Positions 8,144-16,185 are shown, counted from the first letter of the stretch. The stretch: DNA of 32,043 nucleotides from an uncultured Bacilli bacterium (GCA_910577075.1 CAJTKV010000024.1:1-32043); one strand, 5' to 3'. Numbers and translations: made by a program. The notes: generated by a model from the letters alone, not told the origin.

Positions 8144-8851
8144 ATGAATTTACTACTTAAATACAAACATCAATTAATTATTGGTGGTATAGTATTATTA
8201 TTGGTAGCAGCAGTTAGCATTCCCTTTATGTTTGCATCGAGTAATCCTATTTTATCTCAAAGTGATTTAGATCCCTGTAATCCTGTCGAGATAGAATCTG
8301 GTGATGAATCAAGCAATTATATTGTTGTAGACATCAAAGGGGCTGTCAAAAAGCCTGGTGTCTATAAGATGCCCGAGGGTTCTATTGTTCAAGATGTTAT
8401 TGATGAAGCTGGTGGATTAAAAAGTACAGCTTATACTCAAAATATTAATTTATCAAAAACATTGTCTAACGAAATGGTTATTATCATCAATACTAAAAGT
8501 GAGATGAAAAACCAAACAACTAAAAAAATTGAAGATGTCAAAAATGATGTCGAAGATAATTCTAATAATAACACTAACAATAATACCAATAATGGAAGTA
8601 ATGTATGTGTATGTGAACCAGGGAGTACAACTGGCACAATCAGTAACAATACTGCCAACAAAACATTGGTTAATATCAATACCGCTAGTAAAGAAGAATT
8701 GATGAGTGTATCGGGAATTGGTGCATCGAAAGCTGACTCTATCATAATTTATCGCATGGAAAACAAATTTTCGACAATTGATGATATTAAGAATGTCAGT
8801 GGAATAGGAGATGCTCTATTTGCTAAGATTAAAGACTATATTACAGTCTAG
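8144..8851 (+). CDS. comEA: Competence protein ComEA, DNA-binding helix-hairpin-helix
   Basis: A 235-residue membrane-anchored DNA receptor of natural transformation. A membrane helix spans about 10-31. An SLBB domain follows (about 60-115: VVDIKGAVKKPGVYKMPEG). An Asn-rich linker (139-153) with a CVC motif leads to the C-terminal helix-hairpin-helix pair (175-233) with LVNINTASKEEL, SGIGASKADSI and SGIGDALFAKI. AGGAGGTG lies seven bases before the ATG. It overlaps comEC, the classical order in Bacillota. The low-complexity linker probably lets the DNA-binding domain reach through the cell wall. Confidence 0.95.
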   Translation: MNLLLKYKHQLIIGGIVLLLVAAVSIPFMFASSNPILSQSDLDPCNPVEIESGDESSNYIVVDIKGAVKKPGVYKMPEGSIVQDVIDEAGGLKSTAYTQNINLSKTLSNEMVIIINTKSEMKNQTTKKIEDVKNDVEDNSNNNTNNNTNNGSNVCVCEPGSTTGTISNNTANKTLVNINTASKEELMSVSGIGASKADSIIIYRMENKFSTIDDIKNVSGIGDALFAKIKDYITV

Positions 8852-10862
8852 TCATCTTATTTTATTTCTATTAATTGTAACTATTGTTTATTCCCTAATC
8901 TATTCAATTATTCCGAGAAAAAGTAACTACAATATCAATGATACAATTATTAGGGGATATCTAATCTCTAAGACAATTGATGGAGATAAACTTTCCTTAG
9001 TTCTTAAGGGGAAAGAAAAAGTAAAAGGTACGTTTTATATTAAGAATTATAAAGATGTTTCTCTTTATGAAAGTCTTCCCCTTGGAACAAATCTTGAACT
9101 TACTGGCACCTTAAATATGCCAAATAAGAACACCATTCCTAATACCTTTAACTATCATGATTATCTTTACTATCAGGGAATTAATTATACTATGAGCATT
9201 AATAATATTAAGATTGATAATTCTAATATATCTTTCTTATATAAAATAAAGAATGCCCTAATAAAGCATATTAATAAATATCAAAGTAAGGCTTATTTAT
9301 TGACCTTTATTTTGGGTGATAAGACCGCCTTAGAAGAGGGTATATACGAGGAATATCAAGATATTGGTGTATCGCATATATTCGCCATATCAGGTATGCA
9401 TGTCTCTTTACTTACGGGGCTTATTTTAAAACTCTTAAAAAAATTAAAGGAAAATACTAGATATATAATCGTCATAGTATTTCTACTCATTTATTCCTTT
9501 CTAACTGATTTTCAGCCAAGTATTCTCCGTAGTGTAACGCTATTTATATTATTGTTTTTAAATAAACGTTTTTCTTTTAATTTAGATACATTAAGAGTTT
9601 ATTCCTTAACTATAATGGTACTCCTTTTATATAATCCTTATCTTATTCACAATGTGGGATTTCAATACTCATCGGTTGTCTCTTATTCTCTTATAAGAAA
9701 TAATAAACTTATTAAGGGGAGTTACCTCATGAAATGCTTTAAGATTTCTCTCATTGCTTTTATCTATAGTTTACCTATAACAGCACTTAACAATTATGAG
9801 ATAAATATTTTAAGTGTCTTCAATAATCTACTATATGTTCCTTTAATAAGTTTTATTATCTATCCCTTGAGTTTATTGACCTTACTATTTCCCTTTTTGG
9901 ATAGTGTCTTACTTAGTTTAAATCATATAAGTGAGTTTTTGGCCAATTATATGCTTATATTAAACATTATTATTCCTAAGATACCCATTTTAGTAGTTAT
10001 AGCATATTATATTTTAATTACTCTTTTCTTCAATAGCTATCGTCGTATTTTTATCCTAATCCCTTTCATCCTTATCGCAATAATTAAGATATATCCCCTA
10101 ATTGATTCACATTATTATGTCTTCTTTTTAGATGTTGGGCAAGGGGATTCAACAGTTATAAAATATAAAAATGAGACCATCATGATTGATACGGGTGGTA
10201 AGGTGAATTTTAAAACTGAGGCTTGGAAGGAAAAAAAGAGGACATACTTAACTGATAATACTATTCGTCTCTTAAAAAGTATTGGAGTCTCCAAAGTCAA
10301 TTATCTTATCTTAACGCATGGTGATACCGATCATTTAGGTGAAGCAGAGCATTTTGTTGATAACTTTAAAGTTTTAAACATTATTTTAAATAAGGGAGAT
10401 TTAAATGCTTACGAAAAAAGATTAATAAACAAGAAAATTAATATTACTGATAAATATCGCGGAAGATTAAATTTTCAACTATTAGATACTGGTATAGTTT
10501 ACGATAATGAAAATGACAATAGCATTGTATCTTTATTGAATATTCATAATTATAAAATGCTTTTTATGGGAGATGCTAGCATAAAAACTGAACAGGACTT
10601 ACTCAAAAAATATGAGTTATCAGCGGGTTTAATTAGAGTTGGTCATCATGGAAGCAAAACGAGCAGTAGTAAAACTTTCATTGACGAAATAAATCCTAAA
10701 TATTCGATTATTAGTGTCGGTAAGAATAATAGGTATGGTCATCCAAATAAAGAAATATTAAGTATTTTAAAAGATACAAAAGTACATAGAACAGATCAAG
10801 ATGGTAGTATTATGTTTAAGATTAAAAATAAAAAAATAAAAATAGAAACATGTAATCCATAG
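8820..10862 (+). CDS. comEC: Competence protein ComEC, DNA-uptake channel
   Basis: A 680-residue polytopic membrane protein. The N-terminal part has an OB-like domain (LVLKGKEKVKGTFYI), the middle is the Competence membrane domain (VSHIFAISGMHVSLLTGL and many hydrophobic helices), and the C-terminal third from about residue 435 is a metallo-beta-lactamase-like domain with FLDVGQGDS (about 437), THGDTDHLGE (about 498), MGDAS and VGHHGSK (about 607), the metal-ligand motifs expected of a nuclease acting on the non-transported strand. The TTG at 8820 is preferred, nine bases after AGGAG; an ATG at 8811 directly abuts that site and is too close. It overlaps comEA. ComFA and the pseudopilus genes are not in the window. 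Confidence 0.93.
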   Translation: MLRLKTILQSSHLILFLLIVTIVYSLIYSIIPRKSNYNINDTIIRGYLISKTIDGDKLSLVLKGKEKVKGTFYIKNYKDVSLYESLPLGTNLELTGTLNMPNKNTIPNTFNYHDYLYYQGINYTMSINNIKIDNSNISFLYKIKNALIKHINKYQSKAYLLTFILGDKTALEEGIYEEYQDIGVSHIFAISGMHVSLLTGLILKLLKKLKENTRYIIVIVFLLIYSFLTDFQPSILRSVTLFILLFLNKRFSFNLDTLRVYSLTIMVLLLYNPYLIHNVGFQYSSVVSYSLIRNNKLIKGSYLMKCFKISLIAFIYSLPITALNNYEINILSVFNNLLYVPLISFIIYPLSLLTLLFPFLDSVLLSLNHISEFLANYMLILNIIIPKIPILVVIAYYILITLFFNSYRRIFILIPFILIAIIKIYPLIDSHYYVFFLDVGQGDSTVIKYKNETIMIDTGGKVNFKTEAWKEKKRTYLTDNTIRLLKSIGVSKVNYLILTHGDTDHLGEAEHFVDNFKVLNIILNKGDLNAYEKRLINKKINITDKYRGRLNFQLLDTGIVYDNENDNSIVSLLNIHNYKMLFMGDASIKTEQDLLKKYELSAGLIRVGHHGSKTSSSKTFIDEINPKYSIISVGKNNRYGHPNKEILSILKDTKVHRTDQDGSIMFKIKNKKIKIETCNP

Positions 10863-10875
10863 GGAATAGTAAGAT

Positions 10876-11763
10876 ATGGATTATTATAATAAGATAAAAA
10901 ATAAAATAATTGATAATGAAATGTATTCAAAAATAAAAGACTACCCTAAAGAAAGACATAAAGTTATTACATATTTTGAGATAAGGAAATTATTAAATAA
11001 AGCCGGTGGTAAATATGGAGATAATATTATAGACGAATATTCTAAGAGATTAGTGAAAGAGGTAGGTAAAAAATACAATAAAAGAACATTGTTTAGAATG
11101 AAACAATTTTATAATATTTTTAGTATTACAAAAGTGTCCACAATGTGGACACAATTAACTTGGAGTCATTTAAGACTATTATTTAATTTAGATTATGATT
11201 CTATAAATTATTATATTCAGATTTCAATTAATAATCATATTACAGTTAGAGAATTAGAGCATAAAATAAAATCGAATGAGTTTGAAAGATTACCTTATGA
11301 AACCAGAAATAAATTAAAAACAAATGATAAAATCAAAGCGAAGGATTTTGTTCCTAATCCAATTTTGATTAAAAACAAAAACAATATAGAGATAGTTACA
11401 GAAAAAATATTACAAAAGCTAATAATGGAAGATGATGAAAATTTTATGAAAGAATTGGACAATTCATTTAGTTTTATAGGGAGTGAATATAAAATTAAAA
11501 TTGGAGATAGAAATAATTATATTGATTTACTTTTATTTAATATTAAATATAATTGTTTTGTAGTTGTTGAATTAAAGGTAACAGAATTTAAAGTTGAATA
11601 TATTGCACAAGTGCAAAAGTATATGAATTATATTGATAAGAATATCAAAGAAGTAACTCATGATAATACGATAGGCATACTCATATGTAAAAAAGAAAAT
11701 AAATTTGTAATAGAATATTGCCCAGATGAAAGAATTGCAGTAAGAGAATATAAATTAGTATGA
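10876..11763 (+). CDS. DUF1016/YhcG-type PDDEXK nuclease domain protein
   Basis: A 295-residue protein with the two parts of the DUF1016 family. The N-terminal helical part has VITYFEIRKLLN, NIIDEYSKRLVKEVGKKY and TQLTWSHLRLLFNLD. The C-terminal PDDEXK nuclease core has Asp217 (NNYIDLLLF), Glu232 and Lys234 (VVVELK) and the following Q245-xxx-Y249 motif. All catalytic residues look intact. It is somewhat shorter than the 330-380 residues usual for the family. The start is weakly supported: AGGGA is farther than ideal. It begins 13 bases after comEC and may be read with it. Such genes are often associated with restriction systems and mobile DNA; the cellular role is undefined. Its dense AAA/ATA codon use suggests it may be acquired. 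Confidence 0.85.
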   Translation: MDYYNKIKNKIIDNEMYSKIKDYPKERHKVITYFEIRKLLNKAGGKYGDNIIDEYSKRLVKEVGKKYNKRTLFRMKQFYNIFSITKVSTMWTQLTWSHLRLLFNLDYDSINYYIQISINNHITVRELEHKIKSNEFERLPYETRNKLKTNDKIKAKDFVPNPILIKNKNNIEIVTEKILQKLIMEDDENFMKELDNSFSFIGSEYKIKIGDRNNYIDLLLFNIKYNCFVVVELKVTEFKVEYIAQVQKYMNYIDKNIKEVTHDNTIGILICKKENKFVIEYCPDERIAVREYKLV

Positions 11764-11842
11764 TAATATGCTTAAAGAAAATGGATTAGAAAATGATTTT
11801 AATTGTGAAACTTCTGATATATATTATAAAAAAGAGCTGATA

Positions 11843-11851
11843 TGTTATAAT
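11843..11851 (+). promoter_or_regulatory. Extended -10 element before the ART-like gene
   Basis: TGT-TATAAT, with TATAAT at 11846-11851 and 20 bases before the ATG; the short distance implies a very short leader. No clear -35. Confidence 0.4.
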
Positions 11852-11871
11852 ATTCAAAAGAAGGTATTAAT

Positions 11872-12639
11872 ATGGGAATTATTTATCACGGAAGTAAAGA
11901 ACACGATTTAAAAGTACTAGAGCCAAAAAAATCTACTCATGGCACATATGTCTATGCCACGCCAGATAAGGTATTAGCTATTCACTTTAGTAAAAGATGT
12001 GGCGATGATTTGACCTACGATATTGGGCGCTTTAGTAAAAATACAGGTCCATGGGAATTGGTTGAAAAAATACCAGGAGCTCTTGAAAAAATGTATGCTA
12101 ATGATTCATCATTATATACACTTGATGATGCAACATTTAAAGATATCAAAACCGGATTCAATGAAGTCGTTTCGGATATACCTGTTGCTGTTATTGATGA
12201 AGAATACTATGCCAGTGTCTATGATGCTATATTAAGTTTGGAAGAAGCGGGACTATTAAAAATTTATCGCTATCCTAATAAACCAGATGTAATGCCTATT
12301 GATAATTCAGATATATTAAATAAGTGGCGTAGATATAATCAAAAATTAGGAAGAGAATTTAGCAAACGTGACTTTAATCGCCTAGTTTATCTCCATCCAA
12401 AACTTCTAGATAAAGCTAATGAATTAGCTAGTGAACTACACTACGACTATCATTACGAGAAAGAGGATTTAATAGATATCTTTCAAGACTTTGTCGACAT
12501 GCAATTGCAAAATTTCGATAATGAGCGATATGTTGATTGTGCATATCAAAGTATCTGTGATACCTTTCCATCAATATCAGATGAAATTACGAAAATTTAT
12601 ACAGTCTATCTTAGTCAGATAAATCAAAAAAGATTATAA
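11872..12639 (+). CDS. Hypothetical protein with ADP-ribosyltransferase-like N-terminus
   Basis: A 255-residue soluble protein. The first 40 residues read IIYHGSKEHDLKVLEPKKST followed by YVYATPDKVLAIHFSKR. The layout of a YHGS strand, a basic P-K-S loop and a [VI]YAT-D-x-x-x-A helix resembles the donor-loop half of PARP/ART-fold proteins (His of the first strand, Tyr before the helix). No third (Glu) catalytic residue can be placed with certainty. The remainder (about 130-255) is helical and acidic, with many Tyr and Asp, and is not recognised. AAGG precedes the ATG, and a TGTTATAAT element lies just upstream. It could be an effector, a toxin-like enzyme or a structural relic; the fold assignment is a pattern judgement. 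Confidence 0.55.
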   Translation: MGIIYHGSKEHDLKVLEPKKSTHGTYVYATPDKVLAIHFSKRCGDDLTYDIGRFSKNTGPWELVEKIPGALEKMYANDSSLYTLDDATFKDIKTGFNEVVSDIPVAVIDEEYYASVYDAILSLEEAGLLKIYRYPNKPDVMPIDNSDILNKWRRYNQKLGREFSKRDFNRLVYLHPKLLDKANELASELHYDYHYEKEDLIDIFQDFVDMQLQNFDNERYVDCAYQSICDTFPSISDEITKIYTVYLSQINQKRL

Positions 12640-12691
12640 AAAATAATTTAAAATAGTCACGTTTTTTGCTTAAAACCATAAAATATATTGT

Positions 12692-12705
12692 ACGTTATAT
12701 AACGT
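12692..12705. repeat. Perfect palindrome ACGTTATATAACGT
   Basis: A 14-base perfect inverted repeat in the intergenic stretch 12640-12820, upstream of the terminator hairpin at 12717 and of the large repeat-protein promoter. Size and symmetry fit a dimeric regulator site, but no cognate regulator is adjacent. Confidence 0.35.
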
Positions 12706-12716
12706 TTATATAGATT

Positions 12717-12749
12717 GGAAAGAGGTGCACTCTTTCCTTATTTTATTTT
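12717..12749 (+). terminator. Terminator after the ART-like gene
   Basis: GGAAAGAG (12717-12724) pairs with CTCTTTCC (12730-12737) around GTGCA, followed by TTATTTTATTTT. The stem sequence nearly repeats that of the terminator at 15252. Confidence 0.7.
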
Positions 12750-12772
12750 GTGAAAAAAATGTGAAAAAACCA

Positions 12773-12801
12773 TTGTGTATAGATAATAAAAGTTCTATAA
12801 T
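12773..12801 (+). promoter_or_regulatory. Promoter of the InlB/Ltp repeat protein
   Basis: TTGTGT (12773-12778), a 17-base spacer and TATAAT (12796-12801), placed 20 bases before the start codon. Confidence 0.6.
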
Positions 12802-12820
12802 GTTTATAAGGAGTGAAAAA

Positions 12821-15238
12821 ATGAAGAAAAAGCTAATAATAGCACTATTCATAAGCATGTTGTTGGTAATGCCTATGAATAACAACTATGTAGATGCAGC
12901 TAAGAGTACACCAACAAAAGAAGTTGCAACGACGAATTACACAATCAAATACAACTTAAATGGAGGAACAAACAGCAAGAGTAATCCAACAAAATACAAC
13001 AGTAAGACTAAGACAATCAAACTAAAAAATCCAACGAGAAGCGGTTATGCTTTTGAAGGTTGGTACAGTGATGCCAAATTGAAGAAAAAAGTAACTTCAA
13101 TTAAAAAGGGTAGCAAGGGAAATGTCACCCTTTATGCTAAGTGGTCAAGATACACAATCAAATACAATTTAAATGGCGGAACAAACAGCAAGAGTAACCC
13201 AACAAGTTATAACAAAAACACCAAGACAATCAAACTAAAGAACCCTACGAGAAAAGGTTATGATTTCCTAGGATGGTACAAAGATGCCAAATTAAAGAAA
13301 AAAGTAACCTCAATTAAAAAGGGAAGCAAAGGTAATTTAACTCTTTATGCTAAATGGGAATCCAATGCTGATTATAAAATTGCTTATAATCTAAATGGCG
13401 GAAAAAATAGCAAGAGCAACCCAGTAAAATACAACAAAAAGACTAAAACAATTAAATTAAAGAATCCAACAAGAGAAGGATATACATTTGGCGGTTGGTA
13501 TAAAGATGCCAAATTAAAGAAAAAAGTAACCCAAATCAAAAAGGGAAGCAAAGGCAATGTAACTTTATATGCCAAATGGAATGCTAACACATATACAATT
13601 AAATTTGATAAAAATGGTGCCAATAAAGGCAAAATGAGTAGCCAAACAAAAGTAAAATATGGCTCATCAGTTAAATTAAATGCCAATAAATACACTAAAA
13701 ATGGATATGCGTTCATTGGATGGAACATTAAGAAAAATGGTAAAGGAACAACTTATGCTGATAAGGCAAGTGTTAAAAACCTAGTTTCTAAAAATAAGGG
13801 AACTATCACCCTATACGCTATGTGGGCAAATCAATTTACAATAAAATATAATCTAAATGGCGGAGTCAACAATAAGGCCAATCCAACAAAATACAAGATT
13901 AATACCGAAGTAGTATTAAAGAACCCAACAAGAAGCGGATATAAATTCTTAGGTTGGTATACTGATTCTAAATTTAAAAATAAAGTAACTAAGATTTCTA
14001 AAAATTACAATAAAAATATAACATTATATGCTAAATGGGAATCGACAAAACCCGCATATAACCCAACTGCTAGAGAAAAGAAAGCCTTGGCAGATCTTAA
14101 AGAAATAATTGAAAATTCAAATGGCGGAGAAGGTTCATATATTAGCATTGTTACTATGCTTCAAGATGAATATTATGGTTATACTGAAAAAGAGGCAAAA
14201 TATGCTGCTGACAATTGTGGAATAGATTGGAAAAATCAAGCAAATAATTTAGTTAAGAGATATACAACTCAAATTGGTATTTCTTATATCAGATTAGTGG
14301 AATACATGAAAGATTTAATGTACACTGATACTGAGATAAAAAATGCAATTACTGTTAATAAGGTAAATTGGAGCAATCAAGCATTATTATTGGTAAAGAC
14401 GTTGACAAACAGAGGATTATCTAAAGCTAGAATAATTGAAGAAGTAAAAGATATGAAGTTTGAAGCTGCTGATGAAAAAGCGGCACTCGCTAGTATAAAT
14501 GTCAATAATCAAGAGCAAGCTTTAAAGAGAGTTAAAAACATGTTAAATTCCAGTGGATATTCTTATGCTAGACTATTAGAATTGTTACAAGGCGAATATA
14601 ACGAATTTACTGCTGAACAGGCGAAATATGCCGTGGATAATTGCAAAGTCGATTGGAACGAACAAGCACTAAGGGTTGCTAAGGACTCTCTAGAATCTAC
14701 TAGTTACTCTTATAAATTAATGCTTAAAAATCTACAATCCGAGTGGGCAAAGTTCACACCTGAACAAGCTAAGTATGCTGCTGATAACTGTGGAGCTGAT
14801 TGGAATGCTCAAGCTTTAAAAAGAGCAAAAGAACTATTAGAAAGCAGTATCTATTCTAAGGAAGACTTACTTGAAACTTTACAAGAAGATTGGATAGGCT
14901 TTACTTTTGAACAAGCAACATATGCTGTTAATAACTGTGGAGCAAATTGGAACGAACAAGCGCAAAAAAGAGCAAAAGAATTGATAGAACACAATAATTT
15001 TTCTCATAAAGAAGTAATGGAAGAATTGCAAAACGAGTATTATAAATTTACAGCTGAAGAAGCTAAATATGGCGCAGATAACTGTGGTGGAAATTGGAAC
15101 GATAATGCTTTAAAGGCTATTGATTCAAGATTAGGTGGTTCAGCTGGTTACAGTAATGATGACATTAAAAGAATGTTAGTGGAATTCGGTTTCACTGAAG
15201 AACAAGCAGCATATGCTATAGCAAACTATGTTAGATAA
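12821..15238 (+). CDS. Secreted protein with five InlB B-repeats and about eight Ltp-type repeats
   Basis: An 805-residue exported protein. Signal peptide at 1-27 (KKKLIIALFISMLLV, cut probably after VDAA; no lipobox). Residues 40-409 are five Listeria-Bacteroides (InlB B/Flg_new) repeats of about 71-81 residues; the first three are nearly identical (YNLNGG, GWY.DAKLKKKVT, LYAKW). From about 418 the chain changes to helical units of about 48 residues matching the Ltp (host cell surface-exposed lipoprotein) repeat: FTAEQAKYAVDNC, VDWNEQAL, YSYARLLELLQ. Seven units and a final partial one are seen; units 2 and 3 are degenerate. The ATG at 12821 follows AAGGAG. Longer upstream reading is excluded by the promoter and terminator. 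No sorting signal is visible. Wall binding or protection is inferred; Ltp domains are known from phage superinfection-exclusion lipoproteins. Confidence 0.85.
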   Translation: MKKKLIIALFISMLLVMPMNNNYVDAAKSTPTKEVATTNYTIKYNLNGGTNSKSNPTKYNSKTKTIKLKNPTRSGYAFEGWYSDAKLKKKVTSIKKGSKGNVTLYAKWSRYTIKYNLNGGTNSKSNPTSYNKNTKTIKLKNPTRKGYDFLGWYKDAKLKKKVTSIKKGSKGNLTLYAKWESNADYKIAYNLNGGKNSKSNPVKYNKKTKTIKLKNPTREGYTFGGWYKDAKLKKKVTQIKKGSKGNVTLYAKWNANTYTIKFDKNGANKGKMSSQTKVKYGSSVKLNANKYTKNGYAFIGWNIKKNGKGTTYADKASVKNLVSKNKGTITLYAMWANQFTIKYNLNGGVNNKANPTKYKINTEVVLKNPTRSGYKFLGWYTDSKFKNKVTKISKNYNKNITLYAKWESTKPAYNPTAREKKALADLKEIIENSNGGEGSYISIVTMLQDEYYGYTEKEAKYAADNCGIDWKNQANNLVKRYTTQIGISYIRLVEYMKDLMYTDTEIKNAITVNKVNWSNQALLLVKTLTNRGLSKARIIEEVKDMKFEAADEKAALASINVNNQEQALKRVKNMLNSSGYSYARLLELLQGEYNEFTAEQAKYAVDNCKVDWNEQALRVAKDSLESTSYSYKLMLKNLQSEWAKFTPEQAKYAADNCGADWNAQALKRAKELLESSIYSKEDLLETLQEDWIGFTFEQATYAVNNCGANWNEQAQKRAKELIEHNNFSHKEVMEELQNEYYKFTAEEAKYGADNCGGNWNDNALKAIDSRLGGSAGYSNDDIKRMLVEFGFTEEQAAYAIANYVR
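12938..14047 (+). repeat. Five tandem InlB B-type coding repeats
   Basis: Units at residues 40-110, 111-181, 185-255, 257-337 and 339-409 of the 12821 protein. Units 1-3 also match closely at the DNA level (shared blocks such as AAATTGAAGAAAAAAGTAAC and its variants), pointing to recent duplication; unit 4 is the most divergent. Confidence 0.8.
14072..15232 (+). repeat. Tandem Ltp-type helical coding repeats
   Basis: About eight units of roughly 48 codons. Core positions are an aromatic-S start (YSY, YSK, FSH), an L-x-x-L-Q-x-E/D-W/Y helix, F-T-x-E-Q-A-x-Y-A, and D/N-NC-G-x-(D/N)-W-N-x-Q-A. Unlike the InlB block, the DNA copies have diverged. Confidence 0.75.
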
Positions 15239-15251
15239 ATATATTAAAATC

Positions 15252-15278
15252 AAGGAAAGATATACTCTTTCCTTTTTT
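15252..15278 (+). terminator. Terminator of the InlB/Ltp gene
   Basis: AAGGAAAGA pairs perfectly with TCTTTCCTT around TATAC, followed by four more T. Confidence 0.85.
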
Positions 15279-15280
15279 AA

Positions 15281-15309
15281 TTGACTTAATATAAATGATG
15301 CTATAAAAT
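15281..15309 (+). promoter_or_regulatory. Promoter of the methyltransferase-like gene
   Basis: TTGACT at 15281-15286 and TAAAAT at 15304-15309 with a 17-base spacer (or TATAAA at 15302 with 15). It starts three bases after the preceding terminator's T run. Confidence 0.55.
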
Positions 15310-15333
15310 AGTTCGAAAAAAGGGGATGTATTT

Positions 15334-16059
15334 ATGCCAATACTAACAATGGAAGAAGAAAGAGAATACCGTCAAAAGTTTGATAAGTTCTTTCGTCAAT
15401 ATGGTCATCTTTATAAGAAAAACACTCAAAAATTTATTAAAGAAAAATTTATTGGCGAAGAATTTAAAGCGGGAAATTATATTGACATAATGAGTCAGAT
15501 CTACGAAGAAATTGGTTTGATGGTTAAATATGAAAGAGACTTATATTCAGAATATTTAACCTATTTAAATGAACATTATGATATTAATCGCCATCTTTTA
15601 GATGTTGGATGTGGGCATTTTCCTGCCTTTACAAAGAAAGTTGCAGCTCTTCAAACCAGTGGATCAGTTAAAGGTATTGATGATCATTTAATAACGACAG
15701 ATATCGATGGTTTAATTCTTGAAAAAGGTGTATTTGATAGATCTTACGATGTGTCGGGCATAGATATGATGTATGGACTAGAACCATGTGATGCCACAGT
15801 TGATATGATAAGAGTAGCTAATAAAAATAATTTAGATTTATGTATAGCACTCTGTGGCGATATTCACTTTAACTTTTACATAAGTGGGTTAAACCAAGAT
15901 GATTACCGAAGTTGGTTAGCATATCTCCTGACAATTATGGAAGCAAGTCTTCCTGATAATCGTGATTACGACATGGAATTAGTCGATTTCTTCCGCTATC
16001 CAATAATTATAACCTTTAAAAAGAAAACCTTGATTCCAGTATCAAATATAATAATTTAA
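15334..16059 (+). CDS. Methyltransferase-like hypothetical protein
   Basis: A 241-residue soluble protein. The helical first 85 residues are rich in Tyr, Lys and Glu. Residues 87-97 (HLLDVGCGHFP) match motif I of class I SAM-dependent methyltransferases, and GIDDHL with TTDID (about 114-125) could supply the acidic end of the second strand. Later residues (DATVDMIRVANKNNLDLCIALCGDI) are consistent with the sheet region of that fold. No substrate motif such as NPPY is present. A run of G before the ATG (AAAAAGGGG) acts as the ribosome site. It has its own promoter, and no operon partner is evident. The substrate is unknown. Confidence 0.6.
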   Translation: MPILTMEEEREYRQKFDKFFRQYGHLYKKNTQKFIKEKFIGEEFKAGNYIDIMSQIYEEIGLMVKYERDLYSEYLTYLNEHYDINRHLLDVGCGHFPAFTKKVAALQTSGSVKGIDDHLITTDIDGLILEKGVFDRSYDVSGIDMMYGLEPCDATVDMIRVANKNNLDLCIALCGDIHFNFYISGLNQDDYRSWLAYLLTIMEASLPDNRDYDMELVDFFRYPIIITFKKKTLIPVSNIII

Positions 16060-16068
16060 AATAAACTA

Positions 16069-16098
16069 TTGCATTTACTCATACTTTTAGTATATAAT
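16069..16098 (+). promoter_or_regulatory. Promoter of rpsO
   Basis: TTGCAT (16069-16074), an 18-base spacer and TATAAT (16093-16098). Confidence 0.65.
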
Positions 16099-16110
16099 GT
16101 ATTAGTAAGT

Positions 16111-16185
16111 TTTTACTCGGATTGGAAAATCTCCGATTTCTCTCTGAGTTTAAACGGGAAAATAATAATAGGAGGTAAAGTTAAC
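16111..16185 (+). promoter_or_regulatory. Structured rpsO leader, probable S15 autoregulatory element
   Basis: An outer stem ACTCGG (16115-16120) pairs with CTGAGT (16144-16149) through one G-U next to a G-C pair. An inner stem ATTGGA (16121-16126) pairs with TCCGAT (16132-16137), stacked directly on the outer one. Known rpsO leaders of Bacillota bind S15 at a helix junction with a G-U/G-C motif, and this leader shows that kind of feature. The Shine-Dalgarno AGGAGGT (about 16170-16176) lies just downstream. Confidence 0.5.

Noticed and set aside
11769..11910. Small ATG frame (MLKENGLENDF...) between the nuclease and the ART-like gene
   Set aside because: No ribosome site, it contains the TGTTATAAT element and runs in another frame into the next gene; likely chance.
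12725..12820. N-terminal extension of the InlB/Ltp protein from an upstream in-frame start
   Set aside because: It would cover the terminator stem and the TTGTGT/TATAAT promoter and has no ribosome site; the ATG at 12821 gives a clean signal peptide.
12938..14047. Spaced repeats as a possible CRISPR array
   Set aside because: The repeats are about 213 bases, in frame and protein-coding; no short repeat-spacer pattern exists anywhere in the window.
16069..16185. Longer S15 starting upstream
   Set aside because: This stretch is the promoter and leader; S15 begins with MAVTKERK at 16186.
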